A stretch of DNA of 64,000 nucleotides from Strigamia acuminata (GCA_949358305.1 OX442323.1:5704001-5768000); one strand, 5' to 3'. Positions 20,875-35,900 are shown, counted from the first letter of the stretch. The notes: generated from the sequence alone by a model not told the origin. Made by a program: numbers and translations.

Positions 20875-22290
20875 AGATAAATTTTTATTAAATTGATTTT
20901 TTTTTTTAAGCTAAATACCATGTAAACATCCATTAAAAAAATTATATTTTTCCAAAAATTTATATTATTAATTAATTTCTTTCGTATTCGTTTCCCAAAG
21001 CAAATACCACTCTGGGCATCGTCGTCGTAATCCAAAAACCATCGACTCCGATTACACAACAAAAAGATAGGCAATGTCATACTAAACCCCAATATTTATT
21101 TCCCCACTCCAGGATGAACATCAACAGCCCCGCAACTAATGAGAGTTGTGAAACTTTCCAAATGAGCATCGAATGATTACGACAGTGCACTATTGTTGCA
21201 TGTAAGAGGAAGAAAGATGAGAGAAACCTCTCAAATTTCCTCTATTCGAGAAATGACCATTGTGTCTCGAGCCTCTTTATGACTCGCCTTCATCCCCTGT
21301 CCATGACCGTCATTATCTCCTTAGTAACGAGAACTTAACGCGATTTGCTGAGAAAGGCACTACAGAGAAATGAAGAAAAACTCTTCTACCCAATGTGGGG
21401 TCTGCTGACAAACAAAATTAGCTAAAATTTTGCTAACTAGCATCAAATTAGCTATAAAACAGCTTTTTTTGATTATTTTAAATTTTTTTCAAATTTTAAG
21501 CCCAACCCCGAATAAAAAAATAATAAAGCTCAAGACAAACAGTCAAAAACTGTAAAAGCAAACAAAAAATTTAATATTTATTATTTCCACAATTTTGAAC
21601 GAAGTTTGCATTGATTAAATCCACCCAAAACTGTAAAGATGATCTTGAACGACAAAGAATGATGACTTTGTTCAAATCCCACACATCACACGCTTTTCTT
21701 TCATTCGTCTAACCCTTAATTACATCTCACGAGCATTAGACCCGTAATGCGTCAGGGTTTCGACACAAAGCAGTCAGTCTTTGCCTCCTCCTTTCCTTCC
21801 TCCCAGCATCGCATGAAGGAGAAAAAAAAGATAATGAATTAGATCCCGTGTCACGCAGAGCAGCTTCCTTGTTAATTTACATGCGAACAGGAGGAGATTG
21901 GCAGTCGACACCGTCACCCCAAAACTTTCTGCAAAAATGCCATCTGTCTTGGAAGTCAATCCAAAAAAATATCCACGAAAAAAATATAAGTTAATAAGCA
22001 CTACACCTGCATTCCTGACATGACATCAAAAACCTCAGCCAAATGCCAAAAAAAACTAAAAATTTCAACAAAAAAGCCCATTATTCCATATTTGACATAT
22101 GTCGAACAAGACCAATAAAATATGACTTGAAATGGCCTTTCAATGTTGCAAGGTGCTTAGGTACATCCATTTTTGACGTTTAGACCCATGTAGGCTTGTT
22201 CGCATTTGCGTTATAACACAACGCTATGCCTCATTCCAAAAATAACGTGTTGTGATATGCCCAATAACGCAACATAACGCAATAACAATA
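20875..22290. other. AT-rich DNA, no gene seen
   Basis: No exon or RNA gene was recognised. The segment at 22150-22290 has several AACGCAACATAACGCAATAA-like repeats that continue beyond the MITE at 22706-22745. The MITE therefore landed inside an older repeated sequence. Confidence 0.4.
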
Positions 22291-22293
22291 TTA

Positions 22294-22705
22294 AGCTAAG
22301 CTCACAATTGTGTTCACACTAGACGCAACGCAAGCTGCTTGCGTCCAAAAATTTTTGACGTTGACGCCAATTCCTGCTTCAACTCCAAGCTGAAGTAAGC
22401 GACGCAACATAAGGAAAGGTCTTGCGGCCAACCAATCACGATCGACTCCAACTCTCGTCGATTCACATTTGGCGAGACTTTGCCACATGCAAACAGGCCG
22501 CCATTTTCGGATTCTATAACTAGTTCTAGAACTAGATCCAATTCCAGGTATCATTGAAACCATCTGATTAGCCAGACACAACATCAATTGTTTCAGCTCT
22601 GTTCACACGTGCACTACAGTGTGAACAGACTGCATTGCGTTTGACTAATTTTTCCTTGCGTTGCGTCACGTCACGTCTAGAGTGAACACAAGTGTGAACC
22701 TAGCT
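22294..22705. mobile_element. Harbinger-like MITE with TTA target duplication
   Basis: Ends begin AGCTAAGCTCACAATTGTGT on the left and AGCTAGGTTCACACTTGTGT on the minus strand at the right. The similarity continues through TTCAC and CTAGACG, giving about 31 bases of imperfect terminal inverted repeat. A direct TTA flanks it at 22291-22293 and 22706-22708, typical of the TWA duplications of PIF/Harbinger elements. The element is 412 bases with no transposase. Its style is close to the MITE at 7062-7457. Confidence 0.7.
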
Positions 22706-22708
22706 TTA

Positions 22709-25700
22709 CGAAATAACGCAACATAACGCAGTTTGGTATATAAAAACATCTATCTCAATGCGCACCTTCTTTTGATAATTAATAAAATGATTTTTAATGA
22801 CCCATAGGCCTTTTGATCAAACAACAATTATCGATAATTATCGTTTTCACCACTGAAGATGTCTAAACCCCCCTGTATTGTTGCAACTCAAGCCCCTCCA
22901 CTGTTGCAGCTTGGGTTGTGCTTCCAAACTGATTAATAACTTGGTAGAACGAACAAGACAAACGGAGAATAAGTAAAAGATTATAAATATCAACACAGAC
23001 AATTTAGGCGAGCTTTGCTCAACCCCATTTGTACGTAAGTCAAGTCTTAAGCCAGCCATCACTTTTATCTCTCACGTCATTAATCAAACCCCAGGGGATT
23101 AAGCCAACTCGTGACAAGCTCGATGGGCAAAATTGCTGGTGCAGTTGGGCCATCACTGTTTACATGTTGGTTCAATGTCATGTTTGCCGAGCTAAGCTTA
23201 ACATGACTATTGCTCGCTTATCGTGCGACTTGTCCTGTTGAACCAACACCGTGCAACTATTGTCTGCTTTTGTGATCAGCTCTTAATTGAATTGCTCTCC
23301 CACCAAAAGCAACAAACCCTACCAAATTTGTTTATTTACTACTCAAATCAAATTACGTACACCGAAACCCGTACATTTTACAACGACCACAACACCAAAT
23401 ACGTCCTAAACGCGTGCGTGACGTTTAGAAATTCATTCGCAGAGTATTGCCTATTGGGTTACTCTGCAATGATTGATTGCCAATACTTGCTACTGTCTGT
23501 CGCAGTCCCCCAGCAAACGAAATTACAGCCAAAATGGAAGTGAATTGAGGGAGTGAAGAGGACGTCCCATCAGATGCGTGTTGAAAAAAGAGAGAGGGGA
23601 CCAATGTCAATACCATGTGTCCATTCAATCAACTAAATTGTATCCTTATTACCGCTTATTGAGATGATCATTGGCCAAATTTGTCACAATGTCGACGTGG
23701 CCCATCATTTATGCCAAACGTCCAATTTGTCGCGAAATGGAGAAACTAAACTCCAGTTTTATTGAATTAGCCAGGCACAAGTTCAATCATCAAGAACTGT
23801 TACGAGCAGAGAGCGAATTCCACTATCTTAACAGGCAATTTCAAAGGGACTAGTCGCCAGATGCTACTCATTTAAATTTGGATAAAAAGCATACAAGACG
23901 AGACCGATCGTCTACCCAGTTTAAATTAAATTCTTAAAAATTTCCGCTTTAAACATTTTTTAAAAAAAAACATTTCATCTTGACAAATACCGAATTGCTT
24001 AAATTTCTTCATAAACATGAAATACTCAAAGAATAAAATCATTTTCACTCATTTCTGGAAAACATTTTTCGGCTTGGCGTCAAAAATGACCCGGGTTGGG
24101 TGAATAAGGAATTTTTTTTTAGCTTGGTACTGCTAGGGTTAATGACAAATTTAATCATTTTGTTTTATTTATGATGAAGCACCAATAATGCCATAAAAAC
24201 CCATTTCGAAACAAATTTTTTGGGTCTTCTAAATTCCATTTCGTTATGCAATAAAAACTGGAAATATCTTTTAATCTCGCTAACTTCCTTCGTGTATTAT
24301 TATCCAGAAAAATAGAAATAGAAAAAAAAAATATGATACACTAGCAACGTGCAACCATCTGGTTTCCTTGACAACTACATCTTTATGATTTGCTTCATCA
24401 ACTCATCTCCCCTCATATATCCAATTTCCAGTTTAAAAAATGTCTGGAAATGATATCCAATGAAAAGAAAATAATAATAAAGGAGAAATATCCAGGAAAA
24501 ATAAACCGTAAACTAATGAGAAAAAAGATGCAGCAGAAATTACAATTTCTTTCTCCCCTTTCCCCCATCTCATCTATTTTTTTTGTAATATGAAAATTAA
24601 AATTTAAAAAATACAATTTATAGAGAAAATCATTTGGGCATTAATTGCATGCACATTGAACTCCCAAGAACAAAGAAAACAAAACAAGAAACGATTTCTC
24701 AGCTAAAAGCAGATAAATTCAGCTAATCCCAACTATCTTTCCAAAGTTAAAAGAAAAGAGAGAAAAAAAAGCCTAGTTGTAGATATCCTGTTTACTCAGC
24801 CATTGAATTTGAAAATCCTCTTATTTCTTACCAATTGAAACCTTTTTCCTTTCTCCATCCATGTATTAAGACTTTTCCATTATCTTTCAACGCGCGTGTT
24901 AGAAAGTATGTATTTTGTGATTACAATGCTCCCGGATTTCCAATACCAACAAAATAGCAAACAATTTTCCATTCAAAACCCACTTTAAACACAAATAACG
25001 AATATTTCTCCACCAAAACTCACAAAAACACCCAAAATACGAACCAATTAGTCAATTCCTATTAAATATTAAATAAATCCTATCCCAATACACAAACTTA
25101 ATAAAAATTCAATCTTCTCACATTGAGACACTCAACAAACATTTCCTTCCTCCGAAAAAAAAAATTAATTGACACTAACCCTTCCTTAATTCACACACGG
25201 TATCTTTCAACACGCTTTCTTTCTTTCACCCATCACAAAGACAAAGCCCACATGCAGACATTAAAAAAACACTTGCTCAAGTGCAAATTAACATGTTAAT
25301 GGATTGTCAGTCTCATTGATTACTCTTCTCTTTTCCCTCTTATTTCATTCCTCCTTTTTGTTCTCATTGATCAGAGCGAAAAAAGAGAAGAAGAAAAAAG
25401 AAAAAGAGAAAAAAAATATATAAAAAGCCATCCCCTCACATTCACACAAGTATTTCATTCAACCGTCCCCCCATCGGTTTGTTTTTCTCGCTAATTACAA
25501 TTGATTTATGCATTCGACCCAGGCGCACAAGTGCAACACACCAAAATCAATTTCCCCTATACATGAACTCCATGAATCTTTTACCGAGTTGCAGGATACC
25601 TCCATTCGCTTGAAAAGGGTGTTTTCCACACTTTTGTACTCCTTTTTCCCAATGGACAGCCCTACTTGTACTAAGTCAATGTTGTTTCTTTTCCCCATGC

Positions 25701-28700
25701 TACCATTCAGCGGTTGCCATGGCAGCAGATTTGTTACACGTAGCGAATGTAGGCGAAGCGGGAGAGGGAGAGGGAGGACACGAGGTGAAGCAGGAAGCGG
25801 TGTGGTCGGTCAGTAAATATGAAATCGACTGATTAGTGGGAGGAAAAAGAGGTTGGACTGGGCTGGAGTTTTTCTTCCCTCTAAAGCACTGGGGCGGTTA
25901 GTTTGCTGGCCGTTGCTTAATGGATGTGATGGGTTTAAACACAGGTTGGTTTCAGTGTTGTTCAAAAATAATAAAAGGGTGTGTGCGAATCACGAAACTC
26001 AAATAACAAATTCGCTCACATTTGTGCTTCGTGCGCTCACAATTCGCCGCTCGTCTTAATATTTAAAATAAACTTTGCGATTTTTTTTGATTTTTTTAAT
26101 TTAGTTAAATATTTTTGTACGTTTTAAAAATTTGCATAAAACTGCAAGAATAATATAATTTGTTTAAAAGAAAAATAAATAAAAGCGTCGAGTTAATTTT
26201 ACTTTTTTGGTGATGGCTAATTGAAAATTTTATGCAAATTGTCACCAAAGTTTTCTCCCCCTTTTATTGTTTTAAATACGATTTTTATTCATTTTTATTT
26301 GAATTAGTTCTAACTTTTCCCCTCTTATTTTTTATTTCTTTTATCCGACATCTTTTATCCAGCAATAAAGCAATTGTGTCCTTTCAAGTGTCCAAATTAG
26401 GATGAAATATGGCAATTTTCACTTGCAACTACAACAAATGTGCATTGCTTTTAGTGTTATGATTTTCCTGTTTGTCACACCAATGAATTCCCTTCCACCA
26501 GTAAAAAAAAATCGTAATAATCATATAAAAAAAAATAAAAAATTGTGTACACAAATAAAAACCCAAAAAAAAAATATAAAAATATAAAATAAAAAGTTTC
26601 CCATCTTCTCTTAAAAATAAAAATGCAAAAACCCAAAAAGAAAAATCCAATTAGAAGCACAATGTGCATTCAACTTCAAATCTAAACCTTTTTAATCGTC
26701 TCCAAAATGAGTAACGCACGGAAAGAGAAAAAGTGCGGTAAAATTAGCAAAAATATCGATCAAATGATGCAATCATAATTACACTTAATGAACACACAAC
26801 GAGGCGCGCGCTGCACGCCCAGACCTGAACACCTCCAGCAGCAAGGTCGTATAGTAAACAGAAAGAATCTCCTTTTCTCATCATTCTGAGATTTTAAGAC
26901 TTCATATTTTTGCAACGCAGGTGGCTCGGATGACTGCCATTAAACACAGCGCCAGAGTTTTGGCTGCTCCCATATGAACAGCTTGAGAATATTTGGATCC
27001 CACACTAAAAAGGGGGGCGAAACTCGCCTTTCTATTACGCAGCCCACAATGTCAAGAGTTAATTTCTTCTAGTTAGTCGCAAGCAACCCGAAAGAGAAAA
27101 AAAAAATAAAAGCAGAACGATGCCAAAAGAAAACATATTTACATACGAAAATGTCAACACAAATGCCCATGAAAGAAGACTCATGAATTTTCATGCCCAG
27201 CTAAAAAGTTTCGCAAACACTCATAAATGCATCATTAAGCTTTCTCCATCTTTTCAACACGTTCGCTTTATATGACTTCCACGCCACACTGTTTATTGTT
27301 TCATTTATTTTTCTCACGGGAAAAAAGACAACTGCAATTCAAGACACCGCCGGATAATCATGAATATTAACTCGGCGAAAAAAATAAAAGGATAAACTTA
27401 TATATACACATATATACACACTTTTTTATACGAATTTCGCATTTTTTTGCACATTAATTTCACTCTAGTCCCAAAAATATAAAATTTATTTACATCTTGA
27501 CCAATTTGATCATTTGCTAATGACATGGAATAATTTCTTGTGTAAAAACATCTTGCCCGGTTCTCAACCCCTTCTAATTCCAATTAGTGCTTTTACGAGT
27601 TGGTTATTTAAGCGCAAAGACGAGTAACGAATAAATAATAATAATAAGCAGCATGTGCGTTCGCCTTATTATCCCAAGAAAAATAAATCAGGAAATTAAT
27701 TCCAACAATTTTAGAGTTTCACCGAAAACTAAAAGGCGAAACCTCGTTTCATTGATTTTCCACTGTCGGCAGATGTCAGCGATACTAGGGGGAGATTTTT
27801 ACACACCCATAAAAGTTATCAGGAAATTTTAAAACAAATCTTGCAGATAGTCGCGCGAGCACCAACATATGGTTTCTTAATGACGTCTACGTCTTATCTT
27901 CGTTTCAGTTATACCGAGCACTGAGTGAATTATTATTATATGTGAATTCCAGTTTGTTGCCCTCTTCCACGCAAAGAGAACCAATGAAAAGACTAACTAA
28001 TCGATGACTCTTCAACTCTTTTTTCTCCACATTTAAAAAAGCTGACAAACGTGACAAAGATTGATGACTGCAAAAAACCAAGACTTACTTCTTCTCTCCC
28101 TCATATACAAAATCTCTGACTATATTCATCTCTGTATTGACGTAATCATTTTCTTTTTTTTACTCTCATGAAGCAAAACAAAAAAAACACATCAAACCAT
28201 TCTTTTCCGAACTATGTTTACATATTTCCGTGTAATCTTATTCGCTAATGTCGACACAGGTTCCCGCGCGGCTGTAAAAATTCAATTGTGTAGAGGCAAA
28301 GCGAAAGAAATTGTAACAGCGCGCACATTTTAAGTTTTGCATCGCACTATGTGATTCAACTGTTGAAACTTTCACATCGTGATGGATTTGCGTGGAGAGA
28401 AAACTTCATCAAAAATGCATTGCAACGAATAACCGTCGTTGAACTCGTGCCCTCCAACGCGACATGCCAGCCAAAAGGAGCATCCTCCTGAAATATCCAT
28501 GCCTCGTCTTCTTCGGCACTAAACTCGCAGTAGCGTAGCAACGCGCAACTCAAATCCGTTTTGAAACACTTTGAATTTTATTTTTCAACCACTGCCAGCA
28601 TATGAAGCAGGCACAATTCTCCAGCAATCAACCAGGCCCGAATAAATCCTCGAAAACCACATAAAACCCACATTCAATCAAACACACGCGAATAACACAA

Positions 28701-28755
28701 CTGTAATCACATTTCGCATTGCACTTCATTGTTTAACATCAATAGGCCTATTATC
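22709..28755. other. AT-rich DNA, no gene seen
   Basis: No exon, RNA gene or delimited mobile element was recognised in about 6 kb. Segments at 23060-23870 and 25500-26060 are less AT-rich and carry several overlapping open frames of 60-106 codons, none with a recognisable domain. They could be regulatory DNA or single small exons that cannot be identified without comparison. Confidence 0.35.
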
Positions 28756-28759
28756 TGGT

Positions 28760-28773
28760 GCGCCACCTGGTGT
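28760..28773 (-). promoter_or_regulatory. CTCF-like motif
   Basis: On the minus strand the bases read ACACCAGGTGGCGC. This agrees with the vertebrate/insect CTCF core (CCASYAGRKGGCRS) at all positions but the first. Binding is inferred from the motif only. Confidence 0.35.
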
Positions 28774-28819
28774 GGTTTTTGTTTAAAACTACCCACACAC
28801 GCCGTAAGTACCATTTGTC

Positions 28820-28982
28820 GTATTTCTTCGATTAAAAGTCGCGGCTTTTAATTACAAAAGCAATTTTTTTGTCGCAAAAATTTTTGTGTGACTTTCTTCG
28901 AATATTAATCACGGCTTGTATTCGAAATAGTGGAATTTTGCCACGACTTGTATTCGAGAGCGACTTTAATTCGAAGAAATAC
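28820..28982. mobile_element. 163-bp MITE, GTATTTCTTCGATT family
   Basis: The left end GTATTTCTTCGATTAAAAGT and the inverted right end (GTATTTCTTCGAATTAAAGT on the minus strand) form a terminal inverted repeat of about 23 bases. The interior holds further partial copies of the same CTTCGAATATTAATC motif. It has no coding capacity, and the superfamily is not certain. Confidence 0.6.
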
Positions 28983-28991
28983 ACCAGCTGC

Positions 28992-29127
28992 ATTCAAAAA
29001 CTAAAATATTTTGTGTTTTACTTCAATTTTAAACCAAAAATGACATCATTTCCTGTTTAAACCCATGTTAAAACTTAAAATACACTAAAATTGTTATTTT
29101 AATTTTTGAATGCAGCTAGTATTTGTT
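28992..29127 (+). repeat. Dispersed repeat, copy 2 (partner at 5051-5188)
   Basis: It starts ATTCAAAAACTAAAATATTT and ends AATTTTTGAAT, an imperfect inverted pair. The flanks read AGCTGC on the left and GCAGCT on the right, so the inverted repeat may extend outward or AGCT may be a 4-bp target duplication. Because AGCT is its own complement, the two cannot be separated. The body matches the copy at 5 kb in direct orientation. Confidence 0.6.
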
Positions 29128-32100
29128 ATTCATACAATTAATATTTTGCTTCAGAACTTCGCGTCTTGTTTATGCGTCATTTTGTCGCCATCTTTGTCAC
29201 ATTTCGGATGCGCAGCCGCGCAGATCCATTTTCACAAGTGCACAAACACAAACTCCACTCTCGACCTCTGACTTGTGTTTATCGCATTTTCATCAGCGCT
29301 GAACTTTCTGACCACCGCACGACCTCTCTTGAAAAACTCTAGTTCCAACAACAATAACAAACATTTGCATAACCGTTCCTCGCAATTCCCACAAAAGACA
29401 AACTCAAACTTGGCACACAACAAAATCATTTTTACATCTAATTATGCTTCAGTCTTCCATTCTCAACTCTACCAATCCAACTACAAGAATTCTGTGATCT
29501 ATCATATTACTAAACCATCTTGCGGGCAATTGCACGTTCGGATGTCACACGCTGATATCTTGCGTCTGATCCAACTAAGCCTAACAACTAGTCTTCTTCA
29601 GTTGTATGAAGCTCAATCGATGGAGCAACTTGCACACTTCCTTTTGCGTATTGAAATTTCGCATTTCGCTTTCGTCTCCCTCCTAATAATTTTTTTCCCT
29701 TGAATAGAAACTGCTTTAAACTTAATCTTTGGTCTGATGCAAAGCGAAATAAATGCTGATTTAAGCAGACCCGCTTTTCAGATATTGAATGAAACAATGT
29801 TAAATGAAAAAACCTTAAAGAAACAACATCGACAGCAGAAATGACAACAGGCACTCAAGATTTCTGTTTACTTGGTTCACTAAGTGTTTCTATAAACAGC
29901 AAAAACAGAAGTCAAAAACATACCTATAAGGATGCGTGTTAGATTATTTCATTTTTCCGTTGTTCTGGCAATTGCTTCATTTTCACTCATTGTACGATAT
30001 CATTTCTTTGACTTATAAAAGTGACTTATCTCTTCTGCACCTGATGCTATTGGCTATTTTTACCACACGTTACTACATACCGGTAAAGTTCGATCGAGAA
30101 TTTACTTCTTTAAAGTGATTTAAGGAGAAGTGAATTCGTCTTTTGAGTATTGACTGCACCTAGTGGTTTATGGCTGTTTTGGTGTCCATTCCAATTATAG
30201 AAACACTGGAAACCGCAAAAATAGAAACTTCGAATGCACCATAAAAAATAAAGATCAATTAACTTGAACTGACAAAAACAGCAAAGTCTTAATCATTTAT
30301 TTCCGCCATCACATCACCTCAGATAAAAAAAAAAAAAAAAAGCACCTTTCCCTTTCTTCCTTTTTCTTTCCACCTGCACAAATCTCTAACCCCAACCCGC
30401 ATTCCTCCTAAAACTTTCTTCGCCCACTCGTTTGGAAAAGCTCCCCTTCACTCTGGACTAATTAACCAAACAAATAATTAGTGCGAATACTCTCAGAACA
30501 CCGTGTTGGTAATTAAATTTTACCTACAAGAAACCCAAGTCTGCATTCCATTCAAACTGTCCTCTCTTTCTCCAGCCTAATACCTCACAACTTAAATAAA
30601 TCCAAGCCCAAAATCAAATATTTATACAAAATTAAATAAAACGTCATTTAAAACTCCCCCGCACAAAAAGATAAGTGAAATTGAACCAAACCCAACATTT
30701 TCACCAGTCATACAATAATGGGCTTTGGATTGAGTTCGCCTTTGTTTTTCTCTTCTTCTCTTCTTTCCCAACTCCACTATCTCTCGAGTTTGCCCGAAAG
30801 CCTTCCTACGATATGTTTATCCTAGACAGAGAACACGAGGAGTCTTGGTCAACACACTTGGCGGTCTCCACCCTGCTTTTCAATATAGAAAAAAAAGGGA
30901 AAAAGTGGAGAAAAGAAAATCAAGAGCTAAAACAGCCCGAAACAAGCAAACATCAATGAAATCTGCACACAAAGACTACTCTAGAAAATTAATACAGTCT
31001 ATACTTCCTCAAAAACTAAATCCACCATTTTTTTTCACAAGACACCAAATATTATTCCTATTCCCAAAACCAAAACCCCAAAAAAAAGTCACGGTAAATA
31101 AACGTATTACAAATTCGCAAACTTTTATTTTCTTACACAAACTCTTTCCGCGCAAAAGAAAGTAATTCCATTATAATCCTGTACAGGAAGCTTCCAATTT
31201 ATGACTGGTAATTTGCATCTTCAATGCCGCACGATACTCGCTCAGGTCTAATGAAATCTAAAAATTCGCTTCCCACCCTCTCCTCCTTTTCCCTTTTTTT
31301 CTTCTTTATTTTATTATTTTTTTCTTCCTCTTACCATGTTGAATCAGATGATGTTTCTCAACTGCTCATGAAAAACCCTTGTTAAACAAATCTAATTTAC
31401 CGTAGCACACGCTATAAAAATGCACACCCACAGCACCTATCGATGCCCATAATTTACTTTCTTCTCAAACCCTTAAAAATTTAACTCCAACCGGCACTTT
31501 CAATTTATTCCATCACTTATTAACTGCACATCTTGACCCTTAAAGACGCATGGACATGTCCCTCCTCCTAGTGCCAAGCATCTCAAGCTTCCACAGTGTT
31601 TCTGACGAAGCATAAGCCGCTTAGCGGACAGTACCCGCCACCCAACTATAAATGTAAGAAGTTGCAGTATCGGAAAACCATAGGCTACTTATGGGACGGC
31701 ATTCATTGTGGACAACACGAGATTCAAGCTTCTTTTATATATATATATATATATATGCCGGTAAATAAAAAAAAATAAAAACAAAAATAAAGCCCGATTA
31801 ATTCAATTTTTCAAAACTTTATGGCACTCAAACTAAAAGCCCTTTCCAATAATTCACTCGGTCCGAGTTTGTTAAAATTGAATACTTTTTCAGCGCTTTT
31901 AAAGCCCCTCGGACGCGACTTAGTGGACCGTCAAAATAATGAATGCAGTTCTCATCCATAAGACAAACAGAGTGAAGCAATTACAGCTAAATTACACCAA
32001 CATTTATTGCTGTGGACATGTATACATGTACATAAAGTTGGAGAGGATTATTCCTGACAAGATATACTTCGCAAACTAGATGAATATATTTTCTAAATGA

Positions 32101-32648
32101 ATTTATTAAGTCATGCGTGCCCTTCAGATGCGCATCTGAACCGAGTGGAATGTTCATTTCAACTGTCTCTTTTAAACACATCACTTTGTAATTCAACTCG
32201 CTACATGGAGTCAATCATTACCCCAAATTCTCTTCCCTTTTATTAGATGCAACTAACCATAATTCAAAACCCAATATTAAAGCGACTTTGCTTTAAAACG
32301 AGTGTTATTCGTGTTTCGTTTTAAATCGTCTTATCTGGCAATCTTCAAAACACGAATTGTCTTCTCTTTAAATCACTTTACAGAGTATACGAAGTGTGTT
32401 AAATGAGTGAATTTTGGATTGAACACTAAAAAATATAACGCAACTAATTAAGATGGCTACCTAAGCGTGCGATCACAATAGCCAATAGCAGGTGCAGAAG
32501 AGATAAGTCACTTCTGTCAGTCAAAAAATCTTAATCCTCTTATTTGAGTTCTTTCGAATTGACTTCTCAGAGATATGATGTAAAAATCGTCATTTCCGGT
32601 TTGCAGAAGTAAGTCTTTTGAAGATTGAATGCACCTTTTGTTCGTATA
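29128..32648. other. AT-rich DNA with scattered short repeats, no gene seen
   Basis: No exon was recognised. Near 29884, 30170 and 34495 a related sequence around TATAGAAACACTAAAAACAG occurs, so an old dispersed repeat is present. An (AT)n microsatellite lies at 31736-31756. The open frame of 142 codons at 29275-29703 has no domain. Confidence 0.4.
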
Positions 32649-32649
32649 C

Positions 32650-32996
32650 CATATTTCTTCGATTCTAAGACGCACTCGATTTTTAGAAAAGTTTTTATGT
32701 AGAAAAAAATAGGCGCATTCAATTCCAAATTGATTCTCTCGATTTTCCCTAGCGGAAATGATGCAAAACACGTCACATTTTTGAGAATCACATTCACATG
32801 TGGGGTGGATTCTTTGGATTTCAACCCGATTTCAACACGTTTATCTGGCGACCATTTTGAAATAGAAGTCAGAACTGCGCATACTCAAGATTTACTTTGA
32901 ACGAGTTAAAAACCAATTCTATAATCAAGTTTTAGTAATCGAATTTTGGTAATTTGGAATTGAACGCGCCTAGTGTCTTAGAATCGAAGAAATACG
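32650..32996. mobile_element. 347-bp MITE, CGTATTTCTTCGATT family
   Basis: The left end CATATTTCTTCGATTCTAAG and the inverted right end (CGTATTTCTTCGATTCTAAG on the minus strand) match at 19 of 20 bases. A second inverted pair lies inside: GCGCATTCAATTCCAAATT near 32713 and its near-inverse at about 32955-32974. No transposase is encoded. The flanking dinucleotide AC is repeated on both sides but is too short to prove a target duplication. Confidence 0.65.
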
Positions 32997-32999
32997 ACA

Positions 33000-35900
33000 T
33001 AACTTACATAAAATAAATATAAATCTTGTAAAATTTCAAGAACCAGAAAACCCACTAAACCATTATGGAAACAAACTCCATCCTTAACTTAATCTAGTAA
33101 GCGATCAAAGGAAAAAATGCGACATAATTTATTACAACCACTATTCAATTCTATAATTGTCCACATTTCATCACCTTCAACCGACCAAATAAATAAGGAT
33201 GAGTCGGGCTTCCAACAAAAGAATAAAAAAGAAAATAAAGGAAAAAAGATTAGAAAACCATCTAGGTTGCAGAAAATAGATCTCAAGACAGGGGAGGCAA
33301 TTGCAAGATTTTTCTTGAGCTGCTGGTGGCCCCACTGTAATTAACAACTGAATAAAACATGACCCCAGTTCCTATTTTCTCAACACACTTCTTCCTTCAC
33401 GCAATTTATAAGTACAAAAAAAATTACATATATATATTTTTCTTTTATTTTTTTAAAAAAAATAAAAAACAAATAAAAAACAAATAAAAAATAAATAAAT
33501 AAATAAAAAATAAGGTGAGAAGAAGCAGACAAAATAAACGCAACCTTTTAGGTGAAGTATATATAATTTATACATTCGCAGCACATCAAAAAACTAAACT
33601 GGTGACCTCTGCTAAATTTCTTTAGATTAGAGTGGAAAGGAAGACAAAATGATTAATATCCACGTCCAGTATCTCTCTCACACTCTGAGAAATGACTTTT
33701 CAGGTGTCATACTCACAATGAATAACAAAAGGAAAGACTTTCCTTATAAACTCTCGCAGCAAAAAACACGAACGTATACGTATGTGTATACAGTCGTAAC
33801 TCTTTATAACGAATCGCGATATAACGAATTATCAATATAACAAATACCTAAAAACGATTTATTTAAAACCCTAGTATCAGTAATACAAATGAGATTGGAA
33901 TTTTTGGTTTACCACCTGTTGTAGAACAAACGATCAACGATCCAACTTCGATTAGAATCTCCACCCAAAACCAAAAAACTTCTTCCAGGATAGAGATCGA
34001 GCCTTAGTAACATTTTGACGTCCTTTCCTTATGCCAGGTTTTAGATAAACCCAATATTTAGCATATATAGATTGGTGGGTCATGGTAGTTTTATACTCGT
34101 TTGAAGATTACCGTTTGACAGAAAGGCCCTTAGTTAAGATTTATTGTTTGTAGTTTAGAGCGCCATTAATGTCGTAAAAATAACTACATTATTATTTTTA
34201 TTATTATTTTATGAGATTATTACGTTTTTGGATTTTAAAATAAATGCCAATTAGAATTCCTTCATTTTCGCCCAATAAACGAACAGTGGCCCACTTCTTT
34301 CACTCACGTTTATTGGTCGTTGCAACCATCATAATAATTAAAAATTCGATCTCCAATGTAACTTGAATGGCAGTTTCCGTTTAAAATTTGGTTATAAAAA
34401 CCCAAACGTATGTTGCATAAACCACTCTAGTTGTGGTCTCTCCTTCCTCAATTTATGATGACGCTTTACAGTTGTTTTTAGTGTCCAATCTGTTTATAGA
34501 AACACTAAAAACAGCAAAAACACCCAAACTCTAAACGCACTTGTTGTGTCTAAAACCACAAAATCCGATTCCAAAGCAGCGTTATTTCGTCCTTCCACCT
34601 TTTTACAAATTCCAAACATGTTTCCTCCACTTTAACTTTGTTATAATATATGTTCCGCCATTATTTTAAGCTAATAATTCCATCTGACTAACTCACTAAT
34701 CTAATGAGCGGCAAGAGAAGGGGTGGCCAGTGATTTAATGCACATCTGCATTGGTAAATTATTCACATACTGACAATGGAAGTTAACTTATGCATTTTTC
34801 AATAATCATGGCCAAACTGAAAAGGTATTTAACCTTTAAGTACTTTGTGATAAAACTTAATCTTTAGCCCAGATAAGCAACATAAACCCATCTATCTTAG
34901 CAGTGTCTTACAGCACAGCAGCTTCAAATATTCACCTGTAAAAGCCCAATTTTTAATTCATAACAAACCTTTCATGTATGTTTTGCTTAATTTTTCCTTC
35001 GTGAATTATGAATCCATTACGCCCATTGACATTTCAAAACTAAGAGAAGACAAACAAATGGGGAAAAAGAAATATCAAACACTTTAATCCTGCATTGCAC
35101 AAGAAACAACGACGGAAACCATCTCTTGTCATCTCCTCTTAACAATCTGACTCGAGTAATTCCTAGTCAACTGATTAAACTTTAATCAAAGTGTTCCAAC
35201 GTGAAACAAAATCGAATTTAAAGACAAAACCGGTTGTAGAATTGCAAAAACTAAGACTTGTTACTTCTTTTTCTCCGATTCCCTACCCTACAAAAAAGAA
35301 ATCAATATTGAAGGCCCTTTTTATTTCCTCACAAATCTTTGTTGTCTCTTCTCCCTCATTTCTGCTTCACTTGTTCTGTCCACTCTCTTGATTTCAGACT
35401 TTGAGCAAAAATGAAGCGACATTAACGAGCCTGAGTCCGACAGCAAACACTCAGCGAAAATAATTGATTATCGCCGAACCCAATAAAAGATAAAAACAAA
35501 AAGAAAAGAAATTTCATTACGTTTCCTCCCCAAAAACTTGGAATTCAAATCCCCAGTGTAACTCCGTGACCTTAACGCGAGGTCACGCACAAAGACTCAC
35601 TTGTGTGCACCTGTTGATTTTCCATTGGTCATAACAAAGCAAGAAATGAGTGACCACCAACAACCAACATCCTACATACACAACCGATAGCACGTACACG
35701 ACTTCCCTCGCCACTTTATGACGAGGATTACGAGCACAAAAACTCATTTCCAACAAAAACACCTTCGCGTCTACCCCTTTAACTCCACAAACCGACCCTC
35801 ATCCCATCCCCTATGCACGGCTAAATTAACCCGAAAAATGTACACTTACACCTACATTTTTTACACCTTCATCTCATCTTTATAAGCTTCCACTTTATTC